This document shows positions 45,915-54,429 of a stretch of 64,000 bases of DNA, in pieces. This DNA is from an uncultured Aurantimonas sp. (GTDB lineage Bacteria > Pseudomonadota > Alphaproteobacteria > Rhizobiales > Rhizobiaceae), in the NCBI GenBank assembly GCA_947488615.1, contig CANKZU010000008.1, forward strand, positions 100,383-164,382, in the 5' to 3' direction. A model generated the notes under the pieces. It made no database searches, had not been told where the DNA came from, and saw only the letters and a program-made list of their open reading frames with translations. A program made the position numbers and the translations under genes. Each line of letters begins with the position of its first letter. The first letter of the stretch is position 1.

Positions 45915-46000
45915 AAACTTCCTAGAATGGATCACGATGCGCCGCGGCGCTGGGCCGGCGGGCGGCCGGTCCGCGTCGAACGGTCGCGCTTGGCGGGGAA

Positions 46001-46104
46001 AGGTGGGAGGCTGGCACGATGACCCGTGCCGTGGCTCGTTGGGGCTGCTTCCTTCCGGACCTGACCCGGTTGGCGAGTGGCTCGTCCACCACCAACCTCC
46101 CGGC
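46001..46104 (-). ncRNA. ffs: Signal recognition particle RNA (4.5S-type)
   Basis: The minus strand contains the universal SRP RNA apical core GTCAGGTCCGGAAGGAAGCA followed by GCC. Flanking arms pair over a long hairpin (GGGAGGTTGG at the 5' end with CCAGCCTCCC at the 3' end). The RNA of about 100 bases binds Ffh and targets nascent membrane proteins. It is upstream of dnaX on the same strand, with an oppositely oriented ICMT-like gene between them. End positions are estimated from the pairing and may be off by a few bases. Confidence 0.95.
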
Positions 46105-46171
46105 CTCCATATCGGCGATCGGTGCCCTAATTGCAAGCCGGGCACCCTCCGAAGACAAGGATCTGGATACC

Positions 46172-46585
46172 ATGCGAGCCTTCGAACTCGACCCTCGTCT
46201 TGCCAGGGACACGACGACGATCGGCCGGCTCGGGCTCTGCGAATTGCGCTTGATCAACGATTGCCGCTGGCCATGGCTGATCCTTGTGCCACAGCGCAAC
46301 GATATCATCGAGTTCCATGACCTCACGCCCCTCGACCAGACCATGCTGACCTTCGAGACCGGCCTCGTCTCCAAGGCGCTGAAAAGCCTGACGGGGGCCG
46401 ACAAGATCAACATCGGCTCGCTCGGCAATATCGTGCCGATGTTCCACCTGCATATTGTGGCGCGGCGCGACGGCGACCCGAACTGGCCCGGACCGGTTTG
46501 GGGATACGGCAAGGCCGAGGCCTATGAGGCAGAGGCCGGCGCTCGATTCGCCGCCGATATCCGGCATGCGGTGCTGCCCGCATGA
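46172..46585 (+). CDS. HIT family protein with an incomplete histidine triad
   Basis: The 137-residue protein has a HIT-like fold: WPWLILVPQRNDIIEFHDL near the N terminus, NIGSLGNIVPMFHLHIVARR as the triad region and DPNWPGPVWGYG after it. The triad reads H-L-H-I-V, so the third His of HxHxH is Val. The catalytic middle His is kept, as in a proteobacterial subgroup I recall with the same Val. It may hydrolyse nucleotide phosphoramidates or dinucleotides. The ATG at 46172 begins the domain; an upstream extension of the frame would run through the ffs gene and is rejected. Its stop overlaps nudC as ATGA. Confidence 0.85.
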   Translation: MRAFELDPRLARDTTTIGRLGLCELRLINDCRWPWLILVPQRNDIIEFHDLTPLDQTMLTFETGLVSKALKSLTGADKINIGSLGNIVPMFHLHIVARRDGDPNWPGPVWGYGKAEAYEAEAGARFAADIRHAVLPA

Positions 46586-47532
46586 AGGATGACAGCGAAC
46601 AAACGGCCGCGCCGGAATTGAGCGCGCTGACCGGGTTCGCCGGAAACCGGCTCTGGCGCGACGGCGAACGACGCAACGGCGACAGTCTCGCCGCGGCGCT
46701 GGCCCATCCGGACGCCCGCATCTTCCTGACCCACGACAGCCAGTGGCTCTGCCGTACCAGAGACGCTTCCGCGCCCGACCCGAGCTTCGCGAAATCCGAG
46801 GCTGTCGACCGCGGCGCGAATCTGGACGATTCCGTCTTGCTCGGCGTCGACCCGACCGGCCGGCCCTCCCTTGCCGCCGCGATCGACGGCGCGCCGGCCC
46901 CCGCCGACGATTTCGCCCTGATCGGCCTTCGCTCGATCGCCATACAGGCGTTCCTCGATCCCGATACCGAGGGGCAACTCGGTCAGGCGGCGCACCTCCT
47001 CGGCTGGCACGCCAAGAACCGGTTCTGCGCCCGCTGCGGCGAACCGACCGCGGCGGAGGCGGCCGGTTATCGGCGCCGCTGCACCAACTGTGGCGACGTC
47101 GTCTTCCCGCGCACCGACCCGGTGACGATCATGCTCGTCCACGATGGCGACGGGCGTTGCGTGCTCGGTCGCCAGCCGCATTTTCCGGAGAATTTCTGGT
47201 CCTGCCTCGCCGGCTTCGTCGAGCCCGGCGAAACCATCGAAGCCGCCGTCCGGCGGGAAACCCTCGAGGAATCGGGCCTGACGGTCGGAGCCGTGCGCTA
47301 TCTCGCCTCGCAGCCCTGGCCGTTCCCCGGCAGCCTGATGATCGGCTGCGTCGCCCACGCGACCAGCCGCGACATCGATTTCGATGCCGACGAGCTGGAG
47401 GCCTGTCGCTGGTTCGCGCGCGACGAGGTCCAGGCGATGCTGGCGGGCCGGCATTTTGACGCGCTCGCCGTGCCGCAGCGCTTCGCCATCGCCCATCACC
47501 TGATCAAGGCCTTCGCCGATGGGGTCGTCTGA
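46582..47532 (+). CDS. nudC: NAD(+) diphosphatase / RNA NAD-decapping Nudix hydrolase
   Basis: The 316-residue protein has the NudC layout: an N-terminal domain, a four-Cys zinc ribbon (CARCGEPT ... CTNCGD, about residues 149-172), and the Nudix domain with the complete box GFVEPGETIEAAVRRETLEE followed by SGL. The downstream NADH-specific motif SQPWPFPGSLMIG (SQPWPFPxS) confirms NudC. It splits NAD(H) and can remove NAD caps from RNA. The start overlaps the HIT gene stop, so the two nucleotide hydrolases are translationally coupled. Confidence 0.95.
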   Translation: MKDDSEQTAAPELSALTGFAGNRLWRDGERRNGDSLAAALAHPDARIFLTHDSQWLCRTRDASAPDPSFAKSEAVDRGANLDDSVLLGVDPTGRPSLAAAIDGAPAPADDFALIGLRSIAIQAFLDPDTEGQLGQAAHLLGWHAKNRFCARCGEPTAAEAAGYRRRCTNCGDVVFPRTDPVTIMLVHDGDGRCVLGRQPHFPENFWSCLAGFVEPGETIEAAVRRETLEESGLTVGAVRYLASQPWPFPGSLMIGCVAHATSRDIDFDADELEACRWFARDEVQAMLAGRHFDALAVPQRFAIAHHLIKAFADGVV

Positions 47533-47550
47533 CGCCGCGGATCTGACGAA

Positions 47551-47653
47551 AGCATCGGACCAAAAAGTAGGATCCGGTTTTTGGATGGTTGCGATGCGCA
47601 ATCGAATTGTTAGAGCGTCCTTTTGTGCGTCCGGCTGGACGCCCGGCGCTCTA
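47551..47653. repeat. Two-hairpin palindromic repeat overlapping the pheA stop codon
   Basis: The order and wording match the copy at 37091: AGCATCGGACCAAAAAGTAG, an inner CCAAAAA/TTTTTGG pair and a second module TAGAGCG (47611-47617) / CGCTCTA (47647-47653). Some outer pairs have decayed (CATCGGA versus TGCGATG). The last three bases, read leftward, are the TAG stop of pheA. Confidence 0.82.
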
Positions 47654-48535
47654 TGGGCTCGAGGGCACTCCATTGCCGTAGAGCCGCTCCGGCGCCGCCT
47701 CGTAGACCCCCATGATCTTGACGTCGTGGGTGAAGAACGAGAGTTCCTCGAACGCCAGGCGAAGCGACTCGTCCTGCGGATGGCCTTCGACATCGGCATA
47801 AAACTGCGTGGCGACGAAATGCCCGCCGATCTGGTAGCTCTCCAGCTTGGTCATGTTGACGCCATTGGTCGCGAACCCGCCGAGCGCCTTGTAGAGCGAG
47901 GCGGGCAGATTGCGGACCTCGAAGACGAAGGTCGTCACCGTGCGCCCGCCCTGCGGCGCCCAGAGATCGGCTTCCTGCGCGCCGGGTCGCGAGAGGATGA
48001 CGAAGCGGGTGATGTTGTTGGCCGAATCCTCGACGTTCCGTTCGAGGATATCGAGCCCGTAATGGGTGGCCGCCAGCTCCGGCGCGAGCGCTGCCATCGT
48101 GCGGTCACCGGCCTCCGAGACCTCCCGCGCCGCGCCGGCCGTATCGCCGGAAACCACCGGCTTCCAGCCATTGCCGCGGATATATTTCCGACACTGGCCG
48201 AGCGCATGAATATGGCTCTGGACGCTGCGGATCTCCTCGCGCCCGACGCCCGGCAGCGTCATCAGCTGGAAATGGATCGGCATGAAATATTCGCCGACGA
48301 TCTGCAGGCCCGAATCGGGCATCAGATGATGAATGTCCGCGACCCGGCCGGCCAGCGTATTCTCGATCGGGATCATCGCCAGCGCCGCCTCGCCTGAGCG
48401 CACGGCGTCGAACGCGTCGTCGAAGGAGGGGCAGGGCAGCGGCGTCATCTCCGGATGGACGACATGGCACGCCATGTCGGAATTCGCCCCCGGTTCGCCC
48501 TGGAACGCGATCCGTTTCGTCGCCGCTTCGCTCAC
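47651..48535 (-). CDS. pheA: Prephenate dehydratase
   Basis: The 294-residue monofunctional enzyme converts prephenate to phenylpyruvate in phenylalanine synthesis. The catalytic domain starts [15 protein letters not shown], includes [20 protein letters not shown] and [10 protein letters not shown], and the TRF motif is seen as [11 protein letters not shown] regulatory ACT domain follows ([19 protein letters not shown], then MTKLESYQI, the Phe-binding ESRP-like site). The start is a GTG overlapping the kdsB stop (GTGA). Feedback inhibition by phenylalanine is expected. Confidence 0.95.
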   Translation of the reverse strand: MSEAATKRIAFQGEPGANSDMACHVVHPEMTPLPCPSFDDAFDAVRSGEAALAMIPIENTLAGRVADIHHLMPDSGLQIVGEYFMPIHFQLMTLPGVGREEIRSVQSHIHALGQCRKYIRGNGWKPVVSGDTAGAAREVSEAGDRTMAALAPELAATHYGLDILERNVEDSANNITRFVILSRPGAQEADLWAPQGGRTVTTFVFEVRNLPASLYKALGGFATNGVNMTKLESYQIGGHFVATQFYADVEGHPQDESLRLAFEELSFFTHDVKIMGVYEAAPERLYGNGVPSSP

Positions 48536-49266
48536 GCTTCAACTCCATACATTGTCCGCGCCCGGTCCAGATCGTCCGGCCCATCGACGCCGAGCGGCAC
48601 CGCATCGACGATCTCCGCGTCGATGCGCATGCCATCCTCGAGCGCCCGCAATTGCTCCAGCCGCTCGCGGATCTCCAGCGTCGAGGGCGGTAGCCGCACG
48701 AAACGCTCCAGGCCGGCTCGTCGGTAAGCGTAGAGACCGACATGGTGATAGAGCGGCCCCTCGCCCCAGGGTGCCGTGGCACGGGTGAAATACAGCGCTT
48801 TCAACCGGGTCGGCCCGATCGGCGAGCCGACCAGCTTCACCACGTTGGGATTGGTCTTTTCGGCGTCGTCGCGAATCGCCACGCACAGCGTCGCGATGTC
48901 GCAACGCGGATCCTCGAAGGGCGCCAGAACCTGACGAATCGCTTCCGGCTCGATGGTCGGAAGATCGCCCTGGACATTCACCACCGTCTCGACGGCGCCA
49001 TCGGGGTCGAGCCGCGTCAGCGCCTCGAAGATGCGGTCGGAGCCCGACGGGTGCTCGGGCGAGGTCATCACCGCCTCGTGCCCGGCGGCCGTGACAGCGG
49101 CCCTTATCTCCTCGGCGTCGGTCGCCACGACCACACGGCCGATGCCGGCCGCCTCGGCGCGCTCGGCGACGCGGACCACCATCGGCCTGCCGCCGATATC
49201 GGCAAGCGCCTTGGCCGGAAGACGGGTGGAACCGAGGCGCGCGGGGATGAGCACGAGAAACGTCAT
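48532..49266 (-). CDS. kdsB: 3-deoxy-manno-octulosonate cytidylyltransferase
   Basis: The 244-residue enzyme activates Kdo as CMP-Kdo for lipopolysaccharide synthesis. It has the nucleotide-binding start [33 protein letters not shown] with the metal Asp, and [17 protein letters not shown], which is distinctive of KdsB. The organism thus makes a Kdo-containing envelope. The ATG at 49266 fits the family start. It overlaps pheA by four bases, a pairing known from related genomes. Confidence 0.95.
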   Translation of the reverse strand: MTFLVLIPARLGSTRLPAKALADIGGRPMVVRVAERAEAAGIGRVVVATDAEEIRAAVTAAGHEAVMTSPEHPSGSDRIFEALTRLDPDGAVETVVNVQGDLPTIEPEAIRQVLAPFEDPRCDIATLCVAIRDDAEKTNPNVVKLVGSPIGPTRLKALYFTRATAPWGEGPLYHHVGLYAYRRAGLERFVRLPPSTLEIRERLEQLRALEDGMRIDAEIVDAVPLGVDGPDDLDRARTMYGVEA

Positions 49267-49450
49267 GGGATCCGCATGAACCGAAAAGATGGGCGCGCAG
49301 ACGCTGAAATAGCGCCAGCGCGGCGAAAAAGGCACCGAAACCGCCTCTTACAGCTGTTGCCATCAAACCGCAAAGGACCTAGGTTCCGCGCGTTTTTCGC
49401 CAGTGGATGTGGCGGCGTCGCGCCGTCTTTGCAGAGGGACCGTCCCACCA

Positions 49451-50821
49451 ATGAATTCCTTTGAGTTCAACAAGATCGTGGGTGCTGTACTCGCGACGAT
49501 CTTCGTCCTGTTTGGCGGGAGTATCCTCGCCGAGGGGCTCTTCCACTCCGAGGCCCCCGAGACGCCCGGCTACGAGATCGTCGCCGCCGAGCCGGAAGCC
49601 GACGGCGCCGGAGGCGAAGCGGCCAAGGCCGAGGAGGTCCCGATCGCCGTTCTTTTGCAGAGCGCGGACGCCGAGGCCGGCGCCGGCCAGTTCAAGAAGT
49701 GCGGGGCCTGTCACAGCGGCGACAAAGACGGCAAGAACGGGGCGGGTCCTGTTCTCTGGGATGTCGTCAACCGACCGATCGCGTCGGTGGCCGACTTTGC
49801 CTATTCGAGCGGCATGAAAGAGTTCTCCCAAGGCGGCTCGGTCAACTGGGATTACGAGCATCTCAACGGCTTTCTGACCAATCCGAAGGGTTATGTCGCC
49901 GGCACGAGCATGGGCTTTGCCGGCCTCAAGGATCCCGAGGCCCGCGCCGAGCTGATCGCCTATCTGCGCACGCTCTCCGATAATCCCGCACCGCTGCCGG
50001 AGGCCCCGGCCGAGGAGGCTCCCGCCGATGCCGCGGCACCGGCAGAGGCAGCGGCCGAGGGTGCCGCCCCAGCTGAAACCGCCGCGGCCGATCCCGCGAC
50101 GACGACCCAACCGGAGGAAGCGACCAACGGCGCCCAGGCGCCGGCAGTGACCGAAACGGAGGCGGCGCAGGCAGCACCGGGCGCCGAGGCGGCGCAGACG
50201 CAGGCAGCTGGGGGTGAGGCTCAGGCGCCGGCGACGGAAACTCCGGCCGAAGCCGAAGCCGCGCCTGCTGCTCCCGCAGTACCTGCAGAAGCCGCCGCGC
50301 CCGATGCGGCCGCGCAACCGACCACCGAGGCGGCTCCCGCCGCTGCCGAACAGCCAGCTGAGCCCGCAGCCGAACAACCAGCAGCCGAGGCGGCTCCCGC
50401 CGCGGAACAACCGGCCCAGCCAGAAGCGGCGGCACCAGCCGAGCCGGCAGCCGCAGCTCCGACGCAGACGGCGTCGGTTGCGGGTGACGCGGAGGCCGGC
50501 AAGGGCGTCTTCCGCAAGTGCCAAGCCTGCCACGCGGTCGGCGAGGGCGCGAAGAACAAGCTCGGTCCGGAGCTGAACGGCATCGTCGGCGAAAAGATCG
50601 CCGCCGTCGAAGGCTACAGCTTCTCGGGCGCCTTGACCGAATACGCGGCGGCGCATCCGACCTGGACGGTCGAGGAGTTGACCACGTGGCTGACCGATCC
50701 GAAGGGCACCGTGCCGGGCACGAAGATGTCCTTCCCCGGCCTGAAGAAGCCTGAGGACGTGGCGAACGTCATCGCCTATCTGGCCACCTTCGACGAGAAC
50801 GGCGCCCAGACCGGCAACTGA
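49451..50821 (+). CDS. Membrane-anchored cytochrome c with two haem domains and a long linker (CycM-like)
   Basis: The 456-residue protein starts with an uncleaved-type anchor (MNSFEFNKIVGAVLATIFVL) like CycM cytochrome c552. The first class I cytochrome domain has CGACH at residues 84-88 and distal Met in GTSMGFAGLKD. A linker of about 150 residues made almost only of Ala, Pro, Glu, Gln and Thr follows (about 185-340). A second class I domain has CQACH (about residue 357) and GTKMSFPGLKK. CycM normally has one haem and about 180-200 residues, so this is a duplication. It likely carries electrons from bc1 to oxidase. It is divergent from kdsB. Confidence 0.92.
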   Translation: MNSFEFNKIVGAVLATIFVLFGGSILAEGLFHSEAPETPGYEIVAAEPEADGAGGEAAKAEEVPIAVLLQSADAEAGAGQFKKCGACHSGDKDGKNGAGPVLWDVVNRPIASVADFAYSSGMKEFSQGGSVNWDYEHLNGFLTNPKGYVAGTSMGFAGLKDPEARAELIAYLRTLSDNPAPLPEAPAEEAPADAAAPAEAAAEGAAPAETAAADPATTTQPEEATNGAQAPAVTETEAAQAAPGAEAAQTQAAGGEAQAPATETPAEAEAAPAAPAVPAEAAAPDAAAQPTTEAAPAAAEQPAEPAAEQPAAEAAPAAEQPAQPEAAAPAEPAAAAPTQTASVAGDAEAGKGVFRKCQACHAVGEGAKNKLGPELNGIVGEKIAAVEGYSFSGALTEYAAAHPTWTVEELTTWLTDPKGTVPGTKMSFPGLKKPEDVANVIAYLATFDENGAQTGN

Positions 50822-50860
50822 TCCGAGGGGCACCGGCCCTGACAATGGACGAATCCCAGC

Positions 50861-50890
50861 AAAGGCCCCGGTGCGAACCGGGGCCTTTCC
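50861..50890 (+). terminator. Rho-independent terminator of the two-haem cytochrome gene
   Basis: AAAGGCCCCGGT (50861-50872) and ACCGGGGCCTTT (50877-50888) form a perfect 12-bp stem with a GCGA loop, ending TTTCC. It lies 39 bases past the stop codon. Confidence 0.88.
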
Positions 50891-51104
50891 TATGTGGACC
50901 TCAGCCAGCCCGCCGTCTGCCGCCGTCTGCCGCGATCGAGCCTCGTACGGCGAGGGTTGATGCGAACCACCGCGGATATACGGCCGGGTAAAAGGGCTGT
51001 CCGTTTCGTGCCCTAAACCTGTCGCCTGTGATCTGACTTGCCTAACGTTTGCGCGCCATTAGTGTAGGCGCATGTCGCCTATCCTAGCCCGAGCCGGAGC
51101 CGCT

Positions 51105-52298
51105 ATGTGGTCTCGCCTGTTTGCCGCGGCCTTTGCGCTGCTCCTGCTGTCTGTCCCGGCCTTCGCTGGCGTGAAGGACAAGATCGCGGCCCTCGCGCCT
51201 TCGGGGCTGGTGCTCGTGCTGGACGAAGAAGGTAAAGAGTTGGTCGCGCAAAATGCCGACAAACCCTTTGTTCCCGCGTCCGTCGCCAAACTCGTCACGG
51301 CGTGGCTGGCCATGGAGGTGCTGGGCGGCGACTACCGCTTCAAGACCCGCTTCTACCTGGACGACGACCGGGCGCTTTATGTGCGCGGCGGCGGCGACCC
51401 GTTTCTGGTCTCCGAGGAGTTGGCGCTGCTCGCGCCCAAGCTCCTCGCCGCAACCGGCACCGAGCCATTCAGCGGCATCGTGCTCGATTCGAGCTACTAT
51501 CCGGCGGATCTTCGCATTCCGGGCATCGAGGCCACCGACGAAGCCTATGACGCGCTGAACTCCGCCCTCGCGGTGAATTTCAATACGATCAACGCCGTGC
51601 GCAAGGGGAAGTCCGTCCGCTCCGCCGAGGAGCAGACGCCGATCACGCCGCTGGCGATCAGCCAGTTCCGGGCGCGCGCTCGCAGCGGTCGAAGTCGGAT
51701 CAGCCTGGCCCAGGAAGACCCGAGCGTAAGCGCGAAATATGCCGGCGAATTGCTCGCCGCCTTCATCGAGAAGGCCGGCGGCAGCGTTGCGGGCGAAATA
51801 TCGATCGGCTCCGTCCCGGCGGGGCTGGAGCCGGCCTATGTGCACCGCCAGTCGCGCGACCTCTCCGAAATCTTGAGACAGATGCTCATCGGCTCGAACA
51901 ACTACATCGCCAATCAGGTCTTCCTAGAGATCGGCGCCAAACGCCTCGGCGGGCCGGTCAGCCTGGAGAAGTCGCTCAAGGTCGCCCGCGAGATCCTCGC
52001 CAAATATGACCTCGAAGACGCGATCCATCTAGAGGAGGGTTCGGGCATCAGCCGCGAAAATCGCTACACCGCGCGTGGCCTCGCCACGATTCTTGACCGT
52101 TTTGCGCCCCATGCCGAACTGCTGCGCAGCACCAGGAAAGGCTCCCGGTACAAGACGGGGACCTTCTCCGGCGTCCGCACGCTGGCCGGCTACGCCAGAA
52201 CCTCCAATCACGGCGACGTGCGTTTCGTGATCTCGCTGAACGGCGGCCCGGGGAAGTTGCGGTTCCGGCTGCTCGAGGCCATCGAGCGCGGATTTTAA
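51105..52298 (+). CDS. dacB: PBP4-type D-alanyl-D-alanine carboxypeptidase/endopeptidase
   Basis: The 397-residue exported protein belongs to the class C (PBP4, S13) peptidases. It has a signal peptide (MWSRLFAAAFALLLLSVPAF), the SxxK nucleophile at S59 (PASVAKLV), the SxN motif in IGSNNYIANQ and KTG in YKTGTFSG. It trims or cleaves peptidoglycan cross-links. GGAG 6 bases upstream supports the ATG at 51105; an ATG 33 bases earlier is in frame. The 283-base region before it holds the cytochrome terminator and no gene. Confidence 0.92.
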   Translation: MWSRLFAAAFALLLLSVPAFAGVKDKIAALAPSGLVLVLDEEGKELVAQNADKPFVPASVAKLVTAWLAMEVLGGDYRFKTRFYLDDDRALYVRGGGDPFLVSEELALLAPKLLAATGTEPFSGIVLDSSYYPADLRIPGIEATDEAYDALNSALAVNFNTINAVRKGKSVRSAEEQTPITPLAISQFRARARSGRSRISLAQEDPSVSAKYAGELLAAFIEKAGGSVAGEISIGSVPAGLEPAYVHRQSRDLSEILRQMLIGSNNYIANQVFLEIGAKRLGGPVSLEKSLKVAREILAKYDLEDAIHLEEGSGISRENRYTARGLATILDRFAPHAELLRSTRKGSRYKTGTFSGVRTLAGYARTSNHGDVRFVISLNGGPGKLRFRLLEAIERGF

Positions 52299-52470
52299 AA
52301 ACTCAGGTCACCGGTTTGCCAAAGCCATTGGGTCCGAGAACCGCATCGGCCACCAGCGCCATTGACGTCCATTAAGATTTGGTCAGGTGACTTCCCACCG
52401 AACGATGGCCATAAATGGCTCGAATTGTCGTGGGATTCCAAGACTCGCGATCCACGAGGAGGTTCCGCCC

Positions 52471-54429
52471 TTGCCACTGTCCAAGCGATCCGCCCGTCTC
52501 GCCTGCCTTGTCGCGATAGCCTTCGGGCTCGGAACCGCGCCGGCCTTTGCCCAGGAGGCGAGCGGCGACCCGGTCGTCACGGCGCCCGGCAGCGAAGCCG
52601 CTCCGGTCGCGGGTGAGAGCCAAGCGACCGCCCCCGAGGCCGGAGAGTGGCAGACTTCGTCGTCGCTGATCGGCCCGTCGAAATATTCCGCCGACTTCCA
52701 GCACTATGATTACGTCAATCCCGATGCGCCGAAGGGCGGGACGCTCAATTCCGTCGCCATCGGCTCCTTCGACAGCCTCAACCCCTTCGTCGTGCGCGGC
52801 ACGCCGGCTGCCGGCCTTGCCGTGTTCGGCGGCGGCATCCTCTACGACACGCTGATGGAGCAATCGCCGGACGAGCCGGGGACGGCCCATGCGATGATCG
52901 CCGCGGCGATGCGCCATCCGGCCGATTTTTCCTCCGTGACCTTCCGGCTGGACCCGAAGGCCCGCTGGCACGACGGCGAACCGATCACCGTCGAGGACGT
53001 GATCTGGAGCTTCGAGACGCTGACGAAGCTGCATCCGCAGTGGTCGGCCTATTACAAGAACGTCACCAAGGCCGAGAAGACCGGCGAGGGGGAAGTCACC
53101 TTCACCTTCGATCAGGCCAACAATCGCGAGCTGCCCAACATCATGGGCGATCTCACGGTTTTGCCGAAGCATTGGTGGGAGGCCACCGGCGCCGGTGGCA
53201 AGCCGCGCGACATCACCGAGCCCTCGCTGGAAAAGCCGCTCGGTTCGGGTCCCTACAGGGTCGGCAGGGTCTCCACCGGCAAGTCGATCGAGTGGGAGCG
53301 CGTCCCCGACTATTGGGGCACCGACAACCCGACCCGCGTCGGCCGCTTCAATTACGACACCATCCGCTACGTCTACCTGCGCGATTCCAATGCCGCCTGG
53401 GAGGCCTTCAAGAAGGGCGGGCTCGACGACTGGCGGCTGGAGAACATCTCCCGGCGCTGGGCCGAGGGCTACGACTTCCCGGCGGTCAAGAACGGCCAGG
53501 TGATCCGCAAGACCATCGACAATGGCCAGGTCCAGTCGATGCAGGCCTATGTGTTCAACAACCGGCTGCCGAAATTCCAGGACCGGCGGGTGCGCAAGGC
53601 GCTGACGCTGGCCTATAATTTCGAGGAGATGAACCGCACGCTGTTCTTCGGCCTGTATCAGCGGATCGACAGCTATTTCGACAACAGCGAATTGTCCGCG
53701 ACCGGCCTGCCGGACGAGCGCGAACTGAAATATCTGGAACCGCTGAAGGGCCAGATCCCCGACGAGGTCTTCACCGAGGAGTTCACCCTGCCGGTCTATG
53801 GCGACGGGGCCTCGGCGCGCAATTATCTGCGCGAGGCGCTGGGCCTCCTCAAGGAGGCCGGCTACGAGCTCAAGGGCACGACGCTGGTCGACGCCGAGAC
53901 GGGCGAGCCCTTCACCATCGAGTTCCTCGGCAACGACCCGGCCGACAACCGGGTGCTCGAACCCTTCGCCCGGCAACTGAAGCGTCTCGGCATCCAGACC
54001 AATGTCCGCATCGTCGACACCAACCAGTATATCGAGCGGATGAACAATTTCGATTTCGAGGCTGTCGGCATGCGCTATCCGGGCCAGTCGCTGTCACCCG
54101 GCAACGAGCAGCGCGACTTCTGGAGCACGGTCGCCGCCGACGCGCCCGGCAGCCGCAACTATGCCGGCATCAAGAACCCGGCGATCGACCAGCTCATCGA
54201 CGACATCGTCTACGCGCCGAGCCGCGAGGACCTCGTTGCCGCGACGCGCGCCCTCGATCGGGTCATGCTGTGGGAGTATTACGTCGTGCCCCAGTGGTAC
54301 AAATCCGAGGATTGGCTGGCCTATTGGGACAAGTTCGGCATGCCTGAGAAGCAGCCGGCCTATTCCGGGATCGATTCCTTTTCCTGGTGGATCAAGGCGG
54401 CCGAGAGCGACACGGCGTCGGCGAACTGA
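52471..54429 (+). CDS. yejA: Peptide ABC transporter substrate-binding protein, YejA type (Sec-exported)
   Basis: The 652-residue family 5 binding protein starts at a TTG preceded by GAGGAGG at 8 bases; the signal peptide follows directly (KRSARLACLVAIAFGLGTAP, cut after AFA). Typical YejA blocks are KYSADFQHYDYVNPDAPKGG, NPFVVRGTPAAG and DYWGTDNPTRVGRFNYDTIR. Substrates in the family are short peptides; the Yej system in related bacteria contributes to microcin C uptake or peptide resistance. It overlaps the next, paralogous binding-protein gene by one base. Confidence 0.92.
   Translation: MPLSKRSARLACLVAIAFGLGTAPAFAQEASGDPVVTAPGSEAAPVAGESQATAPEAGEWQTSSSLIGPSKYSADFQHYDYVNPDAPKGGTLNSVAIGSFDSLNPFVVRGTPAAGLAVFGGGILYDTLMEQSPDEPGTAHAMIAAAMRHPADFSSVTFRLDPKARWHDGEPITVEDVIWSFETLTKLHPQWSAYYKNVTKAEKTGEGEVTFTFDQANNRELPNIMGDLTVLPKHWWEATGAGGKPRDITEPSLEKPLGSGPYRVGRVSTGKSIEWERVPDYWGTDNPTRVGRFNYDTIRYVYLRDSNAAWEAFKKGGLDDWRLENISRRWAEGYDFPAVKNGQVIRKTIDNGQVQSMQAYVFNNRLPKFQDRRVRKALTLAYNFEEMNRTLFFGLYQRIDSYFDNSELSATGLPDERELKYLEPLKGQIPDEVFTEEFTLPVYGDGASARNYLREALGLLKEAGYELKGTTLVDAETGEPFTIEFLGNDPADNRVLEPFARQLKRLGIQTNVRIVDTNQYIERMNNFDFEAVGMRYPGQSLSPGNEQRDFWSTVAADAPGSRNYAGIKNPAIDQLIDDIVYAPSREDLVAATRALDRVMLWEYYVVPQWYKSEDWLAYWDKFGMPEKQPAYSGIDSFSWWIKAAESDTASAN

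Noticed and set aside
46019..46171. N-terminal extension of the HIT gene through the SRP RNA
   Set aside because: The translated extension is not HIT-like and overlaps the ffs gene; the domain starts cleanly at 46172.
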